Below, one piece after another: positions 23,358-31,892 of a DNA stretch of 64,000 nt. Source of the stretch: Deltaproteobacteria bacterium RBG_16_64_85 (GTDB lineage: Bacteria; Desulfobacterota; Deferrimicrobia; Deferrimicrobiales; Deferrimicrobiaceae); NCBI GenBank assembly GCA_001798885.1, contig MGQW01000080.1, positions 1 to 64,000 of the forward strand, read 5' to 3'. Positions within the stretch are counted from its first letter, which is position 1. Each line of letters starts with the position of its first letter. The translations under genes were made by a program, and so were the position numbers. The notes under the pieces are model-generated. The model did not search any database. It was not told where the DNA came from and worked only from the letters and a program-made list of their open reading frames with translations.

Positions 23358-24401
23358 ATGGATACGGTTACTCACGGGCTGACCGGGTGGCTGATCGCCA
23401 GGGCGGTCCCTTCGGAAGCGGGAAAGAAAGAGGCGACCCTCGCGGTTGTCGCGGGATCGGTTCTCCCCGACGCCGATAACGTCGCCTCCCTGCTCGGCAG
23501 CGAGTTCTACCTGCGGATCCACAGGGGAATATCCCACTCCTTTGCCGGCGTTGCGGTGACGTCGCTGCTGGTCGCCTTGTTGCTCTATCGATTCGGGAAG
23601 TGGAAGGACCTGAAGAAGCTCTACCTGCTCGCGCTGCTCGGGCAGCTCTCGCACATCGCCCTCGATCTTCTCAATTCCTACGGGACGCAGATCTTCCAGC
23701 CGTTTTCCGACGCGCGGGTGTCGCTCGACCTGCTGTTCATCGTCGACATCGCGTTCACGGGGATCATCGTCCTCGGGCTCCTTCTGTCCCGTTACCGCCC
23801 ATCGCGCGCGCGCGCGGCCCTTGTCGTTCTTGCCGCATACGTCGGGTTTGCGGCCTTCCTCCACCTGCGGGCGGAGGACGCCGTACGGGAGGCGGCCGTC
23901 CGCCACGGCGTCCCCGTGGTTTCCTCGTGGGCGCTGCCGCGGATGGGTGAAATGCAGTCCCTGCCGGACCTCGGGCTGGGACGGAGGGCCGAAGCAGCAG
24001 TGGATTCCCGAAGGTCGGGAACACCCCCGGGTGTTCCCGGAGTTCCGGGCCGAAAGGGATTCCCGTTCCCTGCCGGCCCGTTTGCCTGGAACGGCTTCGT
24101 GGACGACGGGGCGACCTACCTGCGGGCGGAGGTCGACCCCTTCGACGGGGCGATCGCCTGGAAGGAGCGCGCGCGGAAAGGGCGGGACGTGCCGGAAGCG
24201 CGGGCTCTCGGGAATCTCCCGGATGTCCGGACCTACCTCTGGTTTGCGCGCTTCCCCACGGTGTACGTTTCTACGGTGGAGGGGAAGACGGTCGTAACCT
24301 TTTTCGACCTGCGGTTCGGCGGAGTGGCCGCCCGCCGCCCGTTCGTCCTCAAGGTGATCGAGTCGCCCGGCCGCTCTCCGCAGGCGATGTGGGGCTCTTG
24401 A
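23358..24401 (+). CDS. YdjM-type membrane-bound metal-dependent hydrolase
   Basis: The 347-residue protein begins MDTVTHGLTGW and has conserved His/Asp motifs VLPDADN, HRGISHSF and HIALDLLNSYGTQ on and between about four membrane helices (residues 20-170). This is the pattern of the LexA-binding, inner-membrane YdjM hydrolase family. A large soluble C-terminal half (about 200-347), beginning with a Gly/Pro-rich loop, has no motif that I recognise. Biochemical function is unknown; some members are induced by DNA damage. Its last 53 bases overlap the convergent MFS transporter gene. Confidence 0.75.
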   Translation: MDTVTHGLTGWLIARAVPSEAGKKEATLAVVAGSVLPDADNVASLLGSEFYLRIHRGISHSFAGVAVTSLLVALLLYRFGKWKDLKKLYLLALLGQLSHIALDLLNSYGTQIFQPFSDARVSLDLLFIVDIAFTGIIVLGLLLSRYRPSRARAALVVLAAYVGFAAFLHLRAEDAVREAAVRHGVPVVSSWALPRMGEMQSLPDLGLGRRAEAAVDSRRSGTPPGVPGVPGRKGFPFPAGPFAWNGFVDDGATYLRAEVDPFDGAIAWKERARKGRDVPEARALGNLPDVRTYLWFARFPTVYVSTVEGKTVVTFFDLRFGGVAARRPFVLKVIESPGRSPQAMWGS

Positions 24402-25545
24402 GGGACAGCAGCAGCGCGGCCGCGAGGAGCGCCAGCGTTGCGCTCAGCCCGAAGGCGGCTCCCGCCCCGCGCCATTTCCAGATGGCGCCGAAGAGGACGC
24501 TTGCCGGAAGGGCGGAGACCCCCACCACGAGGTGGAACCACCCGTAGGCGGTTCCGCGACGCTCGGGGGGGATGAAGTCGGCGACCAGCGCCCGCTCCAC
24601 CCCCTCGGTCGCAGCCGCGTACAGTCCATACACCAGGAACAGCCCCACCATCCAGGCCGGCCCGCGGGCCAGGCCCCACGCGGCGTACGTTACGGCATAG
24701 ACGATCCACCCCGCGACGACCACCTTCCTGCGGTCCCACCGGTCGGAGAGGATCCCCGCGGGGATGGAAAGGGAGGATTTGACGACGTGGAACGCCCCCC
24801 ACAGCAGGGGGACGTACGCGACGGGAATGCCCGACTCCACCGCGCGGAGGATGAGGAAGGCGTCGCTTGCGTTCCCGAGGGTGAACAGGCAGACGATCAG
24901 CAGATAGCGGCGGTAGGCGGGCGGTAGCCGACCGTCTCCGAGTTTTCCCCCTGCGTGGACCGGAGCGGGGGCTTGCGGCTCCCGCACGAGAAAAAGAAGC
25001 GCCGCGACGGCGGCCGCCCCGGGGATCGCCGAAAGAAAGAAAACGGTCCGCAGGGAGAGCCCCGCGCCGGAGAGGAGCAGGAAAGCGGCCAGGGGGCCGA
25101 CCACCGCCCCCAGGTGGTCCATCGCCCGCTGCAGCCCGAAGGCGCGCCCGCGGTCTTCCGCCGGGACGGATGTGGCGATCAGGGCGTCGCGGGGGGAAGT
25201 CCGGATCCCCTTGCCGATCCGGTCCGAGAACCGCACGGCCAGGACATGTCCCCAGGAAGTGGCAAACCCCACCAACGGGCGCATGGCCGCGGACAGGCCG
25301 TACCCCGCCGCAACCAGCGGCTTCTTTCGTCCCATCCGGTCGGACCAGACGCCGGAAAAGAGCTTGAGGAGGCTGGCGGTGGTTTCGGCCACCCCTTCGA
25401 TCATCCCGAGGGCGGCCGGGCCGGCGCCGAGCGTTGTCGTGAGGAACACGGGGAGGAGGGGGTAGATCATCTCGCTCGAGAAGTCGGTGAGCAGGCTCAC
25501 CATCCCGAGGGCGAGGACGTTTCGATGAAGGCGCGCGCGGGCCAC
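24349..25545 (-). CDS. Major facilitator superfamily transporter
   Basis: The 398-residue protein has about twelve hydrophobic helices and the MFS A-motif-like loops GVWSDRMGRKKPLV between helices 2 and 3 and GILSDRWDRRKVVV between helices 8 and 9. The region FSDRIGKGIRTSPRDALIA is characteristic of a group of drug/sugar-like MFS proteins found widely in Deltaproteobacteria. The substrate is unknown. The 3' end overlaps the convergent YdjM-type gene by 53 bp. It is followed upstream (19 bp) by the heavy-metal ATPase gene on the same strand. Confidence 0.85.
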   Translation of the reverse strand: MARARLHRNVLALGMVSLLTDFSSEMIYPLLPVFLTTTLGAGPAALGMIEGVAETTASLLKLFSGVWSDRMGRKKPLVAAGYGLSAAMRPLVGFATSWGHVLAVRFSDRIGKGIRTSPRDALIATSVPAEDRGRAFGLQRAMDHLGAVVGPLAAFLLLSGAGLSLRTVFFLSAIPGAAAVAALLFLVREPQAPAPVHAGGKLGDGRLPPAYRRYLLIVCLFTLGNASDAFLILRAVESGIPVAYVPLLWGAFHVVKSSLSIPAGILSDRWDRRKVVVAGWIVYAVTYAAWGLARGPAWMVGLFLVYGLYAAATEGVERALVADFIPPERRGTAYGWFHLVVGVSALPASVLFGAIWKWRGAGAAFGLSATLALLAAALLLSLKSPTSPAESGRATRSP

Positions 25546-25564
25546 GCCGCGATTATACCGGTGT

Positions 25565-27706
25565 TCACCGGTTCCGCAACAGGCGAAGGCCGTTGGCGAT
25601 GACGAGCAGCGTCGTCCCCATGTCGGCCGCCACCGCCATCCAGAGCGTGGCGGTCCCGGCCACGGCCATCGCGAGGAAGCCGGCCTTGATCGCGAGGGAG
25701 GCCACGACGTTCTGACGGATGGCCGACACCATTTGCCGCCCCAGAACGACCGCGGCGGGGATCTTGCGCAGGTCTTCCGTCATCAGGGCCACGTCCGCCG
25801 TCTCGATGGCCGCGGGGGACCCCGCCGCGCCCATCGCGATCCCGACGGAGGAAAGCGCCAGGGCAGGGGCGTCGTTGACGCCGTCCCCCACCATCGCCAC
25901 GGTTCCGTACCGGTCGACCAGCTCTCTGACTTTCCGTAGCTTGTCCTCGGGAAGAAGATCGGGGAACACCTCGTCGATCCCCACGGCCACTCCCATCGCG
26001 CGGGCAGTCTCGGGGCGGTCCCCGGTGAGCATCACCACGTGCTCGACCCCCAGTGCCACCAGCGAGCGGACCGCGGACGGCGCCTCGTCGCGAATCTCAT
26101 CCTCCATCTCGAGAACGCCCGCTACGGAGTGCGATGTCCCCACGATCGAAACCATGCGGGACGTCTCCTTCCGGTCGGAAGAAAGGAGGGCGTCCAGTGC
26201 GAACGGCGCGGTCCCGATCTCCTCGAAGAGCCGGCGGTTGCCGACGAATACCCGTCTCCCTTCGACCTCCGCCGAAACGCCGCGCCCCTCGAGAACTTCC
26301 AGCGTGCGCGCCAGCGTCCCCCTGGCCGCAAGCGCAACCTCCCTTCGCCGGGCCTCGTGCCGGATCGCCTCGGCGACCGGGTGGGCGGAGCCTGCTTCCA
26401 CGGCGCCCGCCAGCCGCACAACCTCTTCCTCCGAAGTCCCCTCCGTCGCCCGGACGCGGGTGATCCTCAGCTTCCCGCGGGTGAGCGTCCCCGTCTTGTC
26501 GAAGGCCACCGCGCGGACCTTGCCGAGCGCCTCCAGGTGGTGCGCCCCCTTGACCAGGATTCCTTCGCGGGTGGCGCGCGTGAGCGCGGCGACGGTGACG
26601 ACGGGGGCCGCCAGGACGATCGCGCACGGGCATGCGATGACGAGCAGGACGAGAGCGCGGTAGGCCCAGCCGGAGAGCGCGCCGGCCCCCAGCAGGGGGG
26701 GAAGAGACGCCACCAGGACGGCGGCGGCCAGCACCGAGGGGGTGTAGACCGCGGCGAACCGGTCCATGAAGGCCTGGATGGGTGCCTTTTGCGACTGGGC
26801 CTCCTCGGTCCGCCGCAGGATCCGGGCGTACGCGGATTCCGACAGCGGCAAGATCGCCTCGGCGAGGAGGAGGCTTCGCCCGTTCACCGTGCCGGCGTAA
26901 AGGGGGTCGCCCTCGCGCTTCTCCACGGGGATCGACTCGCCGGTGAGCATCGCTTCGTTGAGGTCGGAGCTTCCCTTGTAGACGACCGCGTCCACGGGCA
27001 CCCGCTCGCCGGGCCGGAGGATCAGCAGGTCGCCCGGCCGCACCTCCTCCGCGGCGACGGTCCGTTCCCGCCCTCCGACTCCCCCTTCCCGGATGACGGC
27101 GGTTTCCGGGGAAAACGCAAACAGGCTGGCGGTGGCCTTGCGGGCCCGATCGAGGCTCCTCGCTTCGAGGTAGTTGGCCAGGGCGAACAGGGTGACCACC
27201 CCGCCCGCTTCCGCCCACTCTCCCATCACGGTGGCCCCCGAGACGGAGATCGTCATGAGGGCGTTCATCCCCAAGGAGCGGTTGCGGAGCTCCCGCGCAC
27301 CGCGGACGGCAATTGGCGCCCCGCCGGCGAGGACCGCGGCAAGGAAGAATCGTCCCGCCCAGGGGGAGACGGGGAGAAAGAAAGCGAGCAGGGTCCCCGC
27401 AAGGAACAGGGAGGCGGACAGATAAAACGTGGTGAGAGGGGCCTTTGGCGCTTCGGGGATGTCGGCTTTCCTCAAGGATTCGTCCACCGGGTGGCCCTCC
27501 ATCCCGATCGTACGAAGGGCCGCGAGGATTTCCTCGAGCTCTCCCCGGTGGCGCACCTCGAGCTGCCGGGAGAAGAGGTGGAAGGTCAACGCCTCGATCC
27601 CGCCGAGTCTGCCCAGGGCGGCGCGGATCTCCTTCTCCTCGTCCGGACAGTCCATCGCCGGGATGAAGATCCGCGACAGGGTTGTGTTTCGGCTGTTTAC
27701 CATCAT
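25565..27706 (-). CDS. Heavy-metal P1B-type ATPase (Zn/Cd/Pb exporter-like)
   Basis: I start at the ATG at 27706 or the one at 27703, since upstream sequence is not protein-like; this gives 713 residues. The N-terminal metal-binding domain has a single MDC motif (AMDCPDEEKEIR, Cys20) as in ZntA/CadA rather than the CopA CxxC. The core has CPC in the metal-transport helix (IACPCAIVL), the DKTGTLT phosphorylation site, HPVAEAI and the hinge GDGVNDAPA. Together these indicate export of Zn, Cd or Pb. No metal-responsive regulator gene is adjacent. The MFS gene follows in the same direction. Confidence 0.88.
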   Translation of the reverse strand: MMVNSRNTTLSRIFIPAMDCPDEEKEIRAALGRLGGIEALTFHLFSRQLEVRHRGELEEILAALRTIGMEGHPVDESLRKADIPEAPKAPLTTFYLSASLFLAGTLLAFFLPVSPWAGRFFLAAVLAGGAPIAVRGARELRNRSLGMNALMTISVSGATVMGEWAEAGGVVTLFALANYLEARSLDRARKATASLFAFSPETAVIREGGVGGRERTVAAEEVRPGDLLILRPGERVPVDAVVYKGSSDLNEAMLTGESIPVEKREGDPLYAGTVNGRSLLLAEAILPLSESAYARILRRTEEAQSQKAPIQAFMDRFAAVYTPSVLAAAVLVASLPPLLGAGALSGWAYRALVLLVIACPCAIVLAAPVVTVAALTRATREGILVKGAHHLEALGKVRAVAFDKTGTLTRGKLRITRVRATEGTSEEEVVRLAGAVEAGSAHPVAEAIRHEARRREVALAARGTLARTLEVLEGRGVSAEVEGRRVFVGNRRLFEEIGTAPFALDALLSSDRKETSRMVSIVGTSHSVAGVLEMEDEIRDEAPSAVRSLVALGVEHVVMLTGDRPETARAMGVAVGIDEVFPDLLPEDKLRKVRELVDRYGTVAMVGDGVNDAPALALSSVGIAMGAAGSPAAIETADVALMTEDLRKIPAAVVLGRQMVSAIRQNVVASLAIKAGFLAMAVAGTATLWMAVAADMGTTLLVIANGLRLLRNR

Positions 27707-27767
27707 TTCTATTTTACGGTGGTTCGATAGGAAGGATCCCTCTCCGGATGACAAATCGCGCGGGCCG

Positions 27768-28559
27768 TTACGCCTTGCGGCCGACGAAGATCCCCTTTTC
27801 GTCCGAGTACGAGGCGACCCGGCTTCCATCAACCCGGACCCGGAAGAATTCCCTCGCGCGGGGGAACGCTCCGAGGAACATCTCCTCGACTTCCCGCTGG
27901 ACGGCCTCGGTCCTTCCGGTGCGGCTCACCCATTCCCGGAACGGGTGCTCTTTCCATGCGCAGGAAACGTGCAGGAGGGACAGGCCCGCTTCTTTCAGGA
28001 AAAAGACCCACTCCTCGATACGGTAGCTGCGCACGTGCGTGGGGTCGCGGACCTTCTCGATCCCGTTCATGAAGGCGTCCAGCGCCGGGTCCTCCGGGAC
28101 GACGCTGTCGATGATGCCCACCAGCCCGCCGGGCCTGGCGATGCGGACGAACTCCGAGACCGCCGCGCGCACGTCCGGGAAGTGATGGGGGGCGATGCGG
28201 CAGGTGACCCGGTCGAACGTAACGGAGGGGAACGGAAGGCATTCCGCGTCCGCGACGACGAAGTCGATATTCCCGCGGCGCTGTTCCCGGGACAGGGTAC
28301 GGGCCTCCCGGAGCATTTCCGGGGTGAGGTCCGAGGCAATCACCCTGCGGACGCCGGAGGAGATGGCGACCGCCGTGTGGCCGCCCCCGGTGGCCACGTC
28401 GAGGACGACGTGGGAGGGCTCGAGCGAAAGCCAGGAGATCAGGATCTTCCGGTCGTCGGGGTCGGCGTGGTCGCCGCTTACGCGGTACCGACCGGCTACC
28501 CCCGCGAACTGGGTCCGGGTTTTTCTTTTCGTAGGCAGTTCCTTCAAGATCTCCTCCAC
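27768..28559 (-). CDS. SAM-dependent methyltransferase, UbiE/class I fold
   Basis: The 263-residue protein has a Rossmann-type methyltransferase core: motif I VLDVATGGGHTA, motif II ASDLTPEML, VVADAECLPF, and the post-motif RIAPHHFPD. This matches the UbiE/Coq5-like group, whose substrates range from quinones to small metabolites. The C-terminal half carries no diagnostic segment. The gene is divergent from addB, which starts 39 bp beyond its own start, and lies 62 bp before the P-type ATPase. Confidence 0.8.
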   Translation of the reverse strand: MEEILKELPTKRKTRTQFAGVAGRYRVSGDHADPDDRKILISWLSLEPSHVVLDVATGGGHTAVAISSGVRRVIASDLTPEMLREARTLSREQRRGNIDFVVADAECLPFPSVTFDRVTCRIAPHHFPDVRAAVSEFVRIARPGGLVGIIDSVVPEDPALDAFMNGIEKVRDPTHVRSYRIEEWVFFLKEAGLSLLHVSCAWKEHPFREWVSRTGRTEAVQREVEEMFLGAFPRAREFFRVRVDGSRVASYSDEKGIFVGRKA

Positions 28560-28597
28560 GGCCTATTTTCCGCCGGGGCGAGGACGATTACAATGGG

Positions 28598-31500
28598 ATG
28601 GCGATGACCGATCCCGCCCACCCCGTTTCCCGGCTTTTTGCAGGACCTTTTCCCGCGATCGAGGAGAAGCTTCTCTCGCGTCTTCCCGACAAGCTGGTTC
28701 GCGCCGGGGGGTGGGAGCAGGTCCTCCTCGTCCCGTCGAACGAGCTGCGGGAACACCTGCTGCGCCGGCTCGCGGCCCGCTGGGAAGGCGTTGCCGTCGG
28801 GGCTTCCATCCAGACCCTCTTCGATTTCGCGCTCCGGCTGCTCAAACACAGGGGAGTATTTCCCCGGGAGCTGCCCCCGGCCCTGATGTCGGCGGCGCTG
28901 TCCGAGGCGGTCCGGGAGGTCTACACGGGGGGAGGAGGGGACTTCGCGGCGATCGCCGGGACGCCGGGATTCCTTCCGGCGCTCTCCCGCACGCTGACCG
29001 ATCTCGAAGAGGGTTGGCTCGGGGCCGACGTACTCCTCCTGGCGGAGCGGAAGGCCAGAGGAGAGGGCCGTGCCGGTAAGGCGGACCGGTGGGCCGAGTG
29101 GCGCAGGCTCGTCGAGACGGTCGAGCGGAAGGTCCACGCGATGGGAGGGATGACGCGCCGGCGGATCTTCCAGGAAGCCGTTTCCGGGTTCGAGCAGCCC
29201 GGCTACCCCTTCCGCGTTTCCCTCTATGGTTTCTACGATTTCACGCGGCTGCAGTGGACCCTCGTCGAGGCGCTCCTGGGGAGCGGTCTCCTCGACGAGG
29301 CGTACTTCCCGGGGATTTTTCGGGAGGACGGCTCTCTTTCCCCCGCCTGTTTCTACGCGATGCTTACGTGGGATCGCCTCTCGCGCGCCTTCGAGGGGAA
29401 CGTGGTGATTCTCGCCGATCCAGCGCCGCCGGATCTGCGCGCGGTTCGGGAAAGGATCTTCTCCCTGTCCTATCCCGAAACCCTTGCGCCCGCCCCGGTG
29501 ACGATCCTGTCCGCTCCTCACGAGGAGGGCGAAGCGCGGCTGTCGGCCCGCCAGGTCCGCCGCTGGCTCGACCGTCATCCCGGGGAGGAGATCCTGCTGG
29601 TCTCCCGGCGCTTCGAGGAGGATGCGATTTCCGCCTGGGAACGCGCGGCGGCGGAATACGGCGTCCGAACGGTGGAGCGGTTGACCGTTCCTCTCGCATC
29701 GGCCCCGCCGGTACGGGTGCTGCTCCAGATGATCGAGGCGGCCAGGGAGGATTTTCCTCGGAGGAAGGTGATCGACGTCCTCTCTTCTCCGTACCGCCGC
29801 CCTGCGGCCGCGAAGCCCCGCAGACAGCCGCGGCCGGACCTGTGGGACGTCTGGACCCGCGAGTTGCTGGTCGTTTCCGGGAACGACTGGGAGAAGCGTC
29901 TTTCCCGCCTCCGCCCCCGGGATCGGGAGGATGGGGAAGGGGAAGCGGGGGAAGAGCAAAAAGCGCAGCTTGCGCTCCTCAAGGCAGAGGTCCGCGCCCT
30001 TCGTGCATCGCTGCGTCCGTTGCGGGAGGCCAAGGGCTATTGCGGCCTGGCACGGGACCTGCGGCGGATCCTCGTCGGAAATTTCCGCCTCGTCGACGAC
30101 GCCAGCAACGAAGCCGAACGGGACCGCCGGGCCCTCTCCGCGCTCCTCTCGCTGCTGGACGACATCGAACGGATCCCTGCGCGCGCGGTCCGTTGGCCGG
30201 GAGCCGACGAGGCGATTTCCTGGTTTGCGACTCTGCTTGCAAGCCATCGCATCTTCGCCGGAGAGAGAGGCGGGATGCGGGTTCCCGGGGCGGTCATCGC
30301 CGGCGACCTCAACACGCTGCGGGGCGTCACCGCGGACCGGGTGATCTTCCTGTCGGCGAACGAGGACCTCGTACCGGCCCAGATCGACGAGGACCCCCTC
30401 CTGCCCGACGCGGACCGGGAGGCGCTCAACCGGCTGGCGCGGCAGGCGGGGTTCCCCGAGGCCCTTTCCCTCCAGCGGCGCAACGCGGCCCAGGAGAAGC
30501 TCCTGTTCACCTTGCCGGCGGCGCAGGCTCGGCGGGAGATCGCCTTTTCCGTCCTCCGGGCGGACGCCGAGGGCGCCGTGAAGCGTCCTTCCCGGTATCT
30601 TCTCCACCTCCTTGCGCAGTTTGCCGGCCCGGGAGTCTTTGCGGAAGAGTGGGCGTCGGCGGCGAATGCGCCCGTCCGTTTTCTTCCCCGCTCTCCCTTC
30701 GCGATGCTGCGTGCGGAGGGTCCCTTGAGCCCGAGGGAAGAGGTGCTTCGTTCATGGCGCGACGGGTTCCCGCCGAAAGACGGAGCGGACGGGATTCCAT
30801 GGCGCAGGATCGTGGCGACGCTTTCGGAGTGGGAGAGCCGACAGGCGGGGAGTTCCCTCTTTCCCGGTCTCGGGGCGGCTGCGTCGCGGCCGACGTGGAG
30901 CGCGACGGAGCTGGACCTGCTGGCCCGCTGCCCGTACCGGTACTTCCTGCAATACCGGTTGGGACTTACCCCGGTCGAGGAGCCGGAAGAGGAGCTGTTG
31001 CTTACGCCTGCCGAGTCGGGGCTCATCCTCCACGACATCCTCCACTTGCTGGGGAAGGACGTCCTCTCCGGGAAAGGGTGGGGGGACGTCGCGCTCGCAG
31101 CAAGGAAAGCTTTCGCCCGTTTCGCGCGGGAGAATCCCACCGGCCTGCCGGGACTGTTCCACCTGCGGTGCCGGGAGATCGAGCGGGACGCCGCCGCCTT
31201 TGTGGAATGGGAGCGAAGCCGCGCGGGCGACCCGGAAGCGTACCGGGTGGCGGGTGTGGAGCTCCGGTTTACGGTGGCGGGGGAGAGGCGCCTCCCCGCC
31301 TTCCGCGGCAGGGTCGACCGCATCGACCGGGGCGAGGCGGGAGAGGCCGAGATCATCGATTACAAATACCGCGACGGTACGCGCGAGAAGGCGCCGCTCG
31401 AATGGATCCTGCACGGCCTTGCCAACCAGATCCCGGTTTACCTCGCTTTTGCCCGGACGCTTTCACCGCCGCCTCCCGACGTCCGCGCTTCCCTTTTCTT

Positions 31501-31813
31501 TCTGAAGAACGGGGTCCGGCCCGTGACGGTCGCGGGCGAGCAATGGAAAGCCGTGCGGGACGAGTGGTCCGCTGCCCTTTCCGACTGGATCGCGCTCGAC
31601 CGGTCGGGAACGTTCCCGCCTCTTCCCCACCATCGGTTCGGCTACGCGGGCGGTCCTCCGCCGCGATATTGCGACGCCTGCCCCTTCGCGGACCACTGCC
31701 GCGTGTCGCCGCGATACGAGGGGGCGAAACGGGAGACGGAGGCGCTTTCGCGCCGGGTGGGCGAAGACCCCGCCCTGCAGGGGATCGGAGAGCACCGTCC
31801 TGCGATGAAATGA
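28598..31813 (+). CDS. addB: AddB-like subunit of a helicase-nuclease (PD-(D/E)XK nuclease)
   Basis: The ORF from 28598 gives 1071 residues; a second ATG at 28604 is possible. The N-terminal part resembles a degenerate SF1 helicase without a good Walker A. The C-terminal 350 residues hold a RecB-type nuclease: LHDILH, GRVDRIDRGE and the IDYKYRDG catalytic segment. Four Cys form the AddB iron-sulfur staple: the Cys of LARCPYRYF and CDACPFADHC. With AddA it would process DNA double-strand ends. The next gene begins 79 bp downstream and encodes the AddA helicase. Confidence 0.85.
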   Translation: MAMTDPAHPVSRLFAGPFPAIEEKLLSRLPDKLVRAGGWEQVLLVPSNELREHLLRRLAARWEGVAVGASIQTLFDFALRLLKHRGVFPRELPPALMSAALSEAVREVYTGGGGDFAAIAGTPGFLPALSRTLTDLEEGWLGADVLLLAERKARGEGRAGKADRWAEWRRLVETVERKVHAMGGMTRRRIFQEAVSGFEQPGYPFRVSLYGFYDFTRLQWTLVEALLGSGLLDEAYFPGIFREDGSLSPACFYAMLTWDRLSRAFEGNVVILADPAPPDLRAVRERIFSLSYPETLAPAPVTILSAPHEEGEARLSARQVRRWLDRHPGEEILLVSRRFEEDAISAWERAAAEYGVRTVERLTVPLASAPPVRVLLQMIEAAREDFPRRKVIDVLSSPYRRPAAAKPRRQPRPDLWDVWTRELLVVSGNDWEKRLSRLRPRDREDGEGEAGEEQKAQLALLKAEVRALRASLRPLREAKGYCGLARDLRRILVGNFRLVDDASNEAERDRRALSALLSLLDDIERIPARAVRWPGADEAISWFATLLASHRIFAGERGGMRVPGAVIAGDLNTLRGVTADRVIFLSANEDLVPAQIDEDPLLPDADREALNRLARQAGFPEALSLQRRNAAQEKLLFTLPAAQARREIAFSVLRADAEGAVKRPSRYLLHLLAQFAGPGVFAEEWASAANAPVRFLPRSPFAMLRAEGPLSPREEVLRSWRDGFPPKDGADGIPWRRIVATLSEWESRQAGSSLFPGLGAAASRPTWSATELDLLARCPYRYFLQYRLGLTPVEEPEEELLLTPAESGLILHDILHLLGKDVLSGKGWGDVALAARKAFARFARENPTGLPGLFHLRCREIERDAAAFVEWERSRAGDPEAYRVAGVELRFTVAGERRLPAFRGRVDRIDRGEAGEAEIIDYKYRDGTREKAPLEWILHGLANQIPVYLAFARTLSPPPPDVRASLFFLKNGVRPVTVAGEQWKAVRDEWSAALSDWIALDRSGTFPPLPHHRFGYAGGPPPRYCDACPFADHCRVSPRYEGAKRETEALSRRVGEDPALQGIGEHRPAMK

Positions 31814-31826
31814 TCTCATCGATAGC

Positions 31827-31873
31827 GGGGGACACTCCTGGTTTTATCTTCGAGGAAAAAAGAATTTCCCCCC
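31827..31873. repeat. Third, decayed copy of the 46-bp repeat
   Basis: GGGGACACTCCTGGTTTTATC at the left matches copy 2 at 19 of 21 positions. The right arm has decayed to AGAATTTCCCCC. It fills most of the gap between addB and addA. Confidence 0.6.
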
Positions 31874-31892
31874 GTTATCCGGGGTACTCGTA

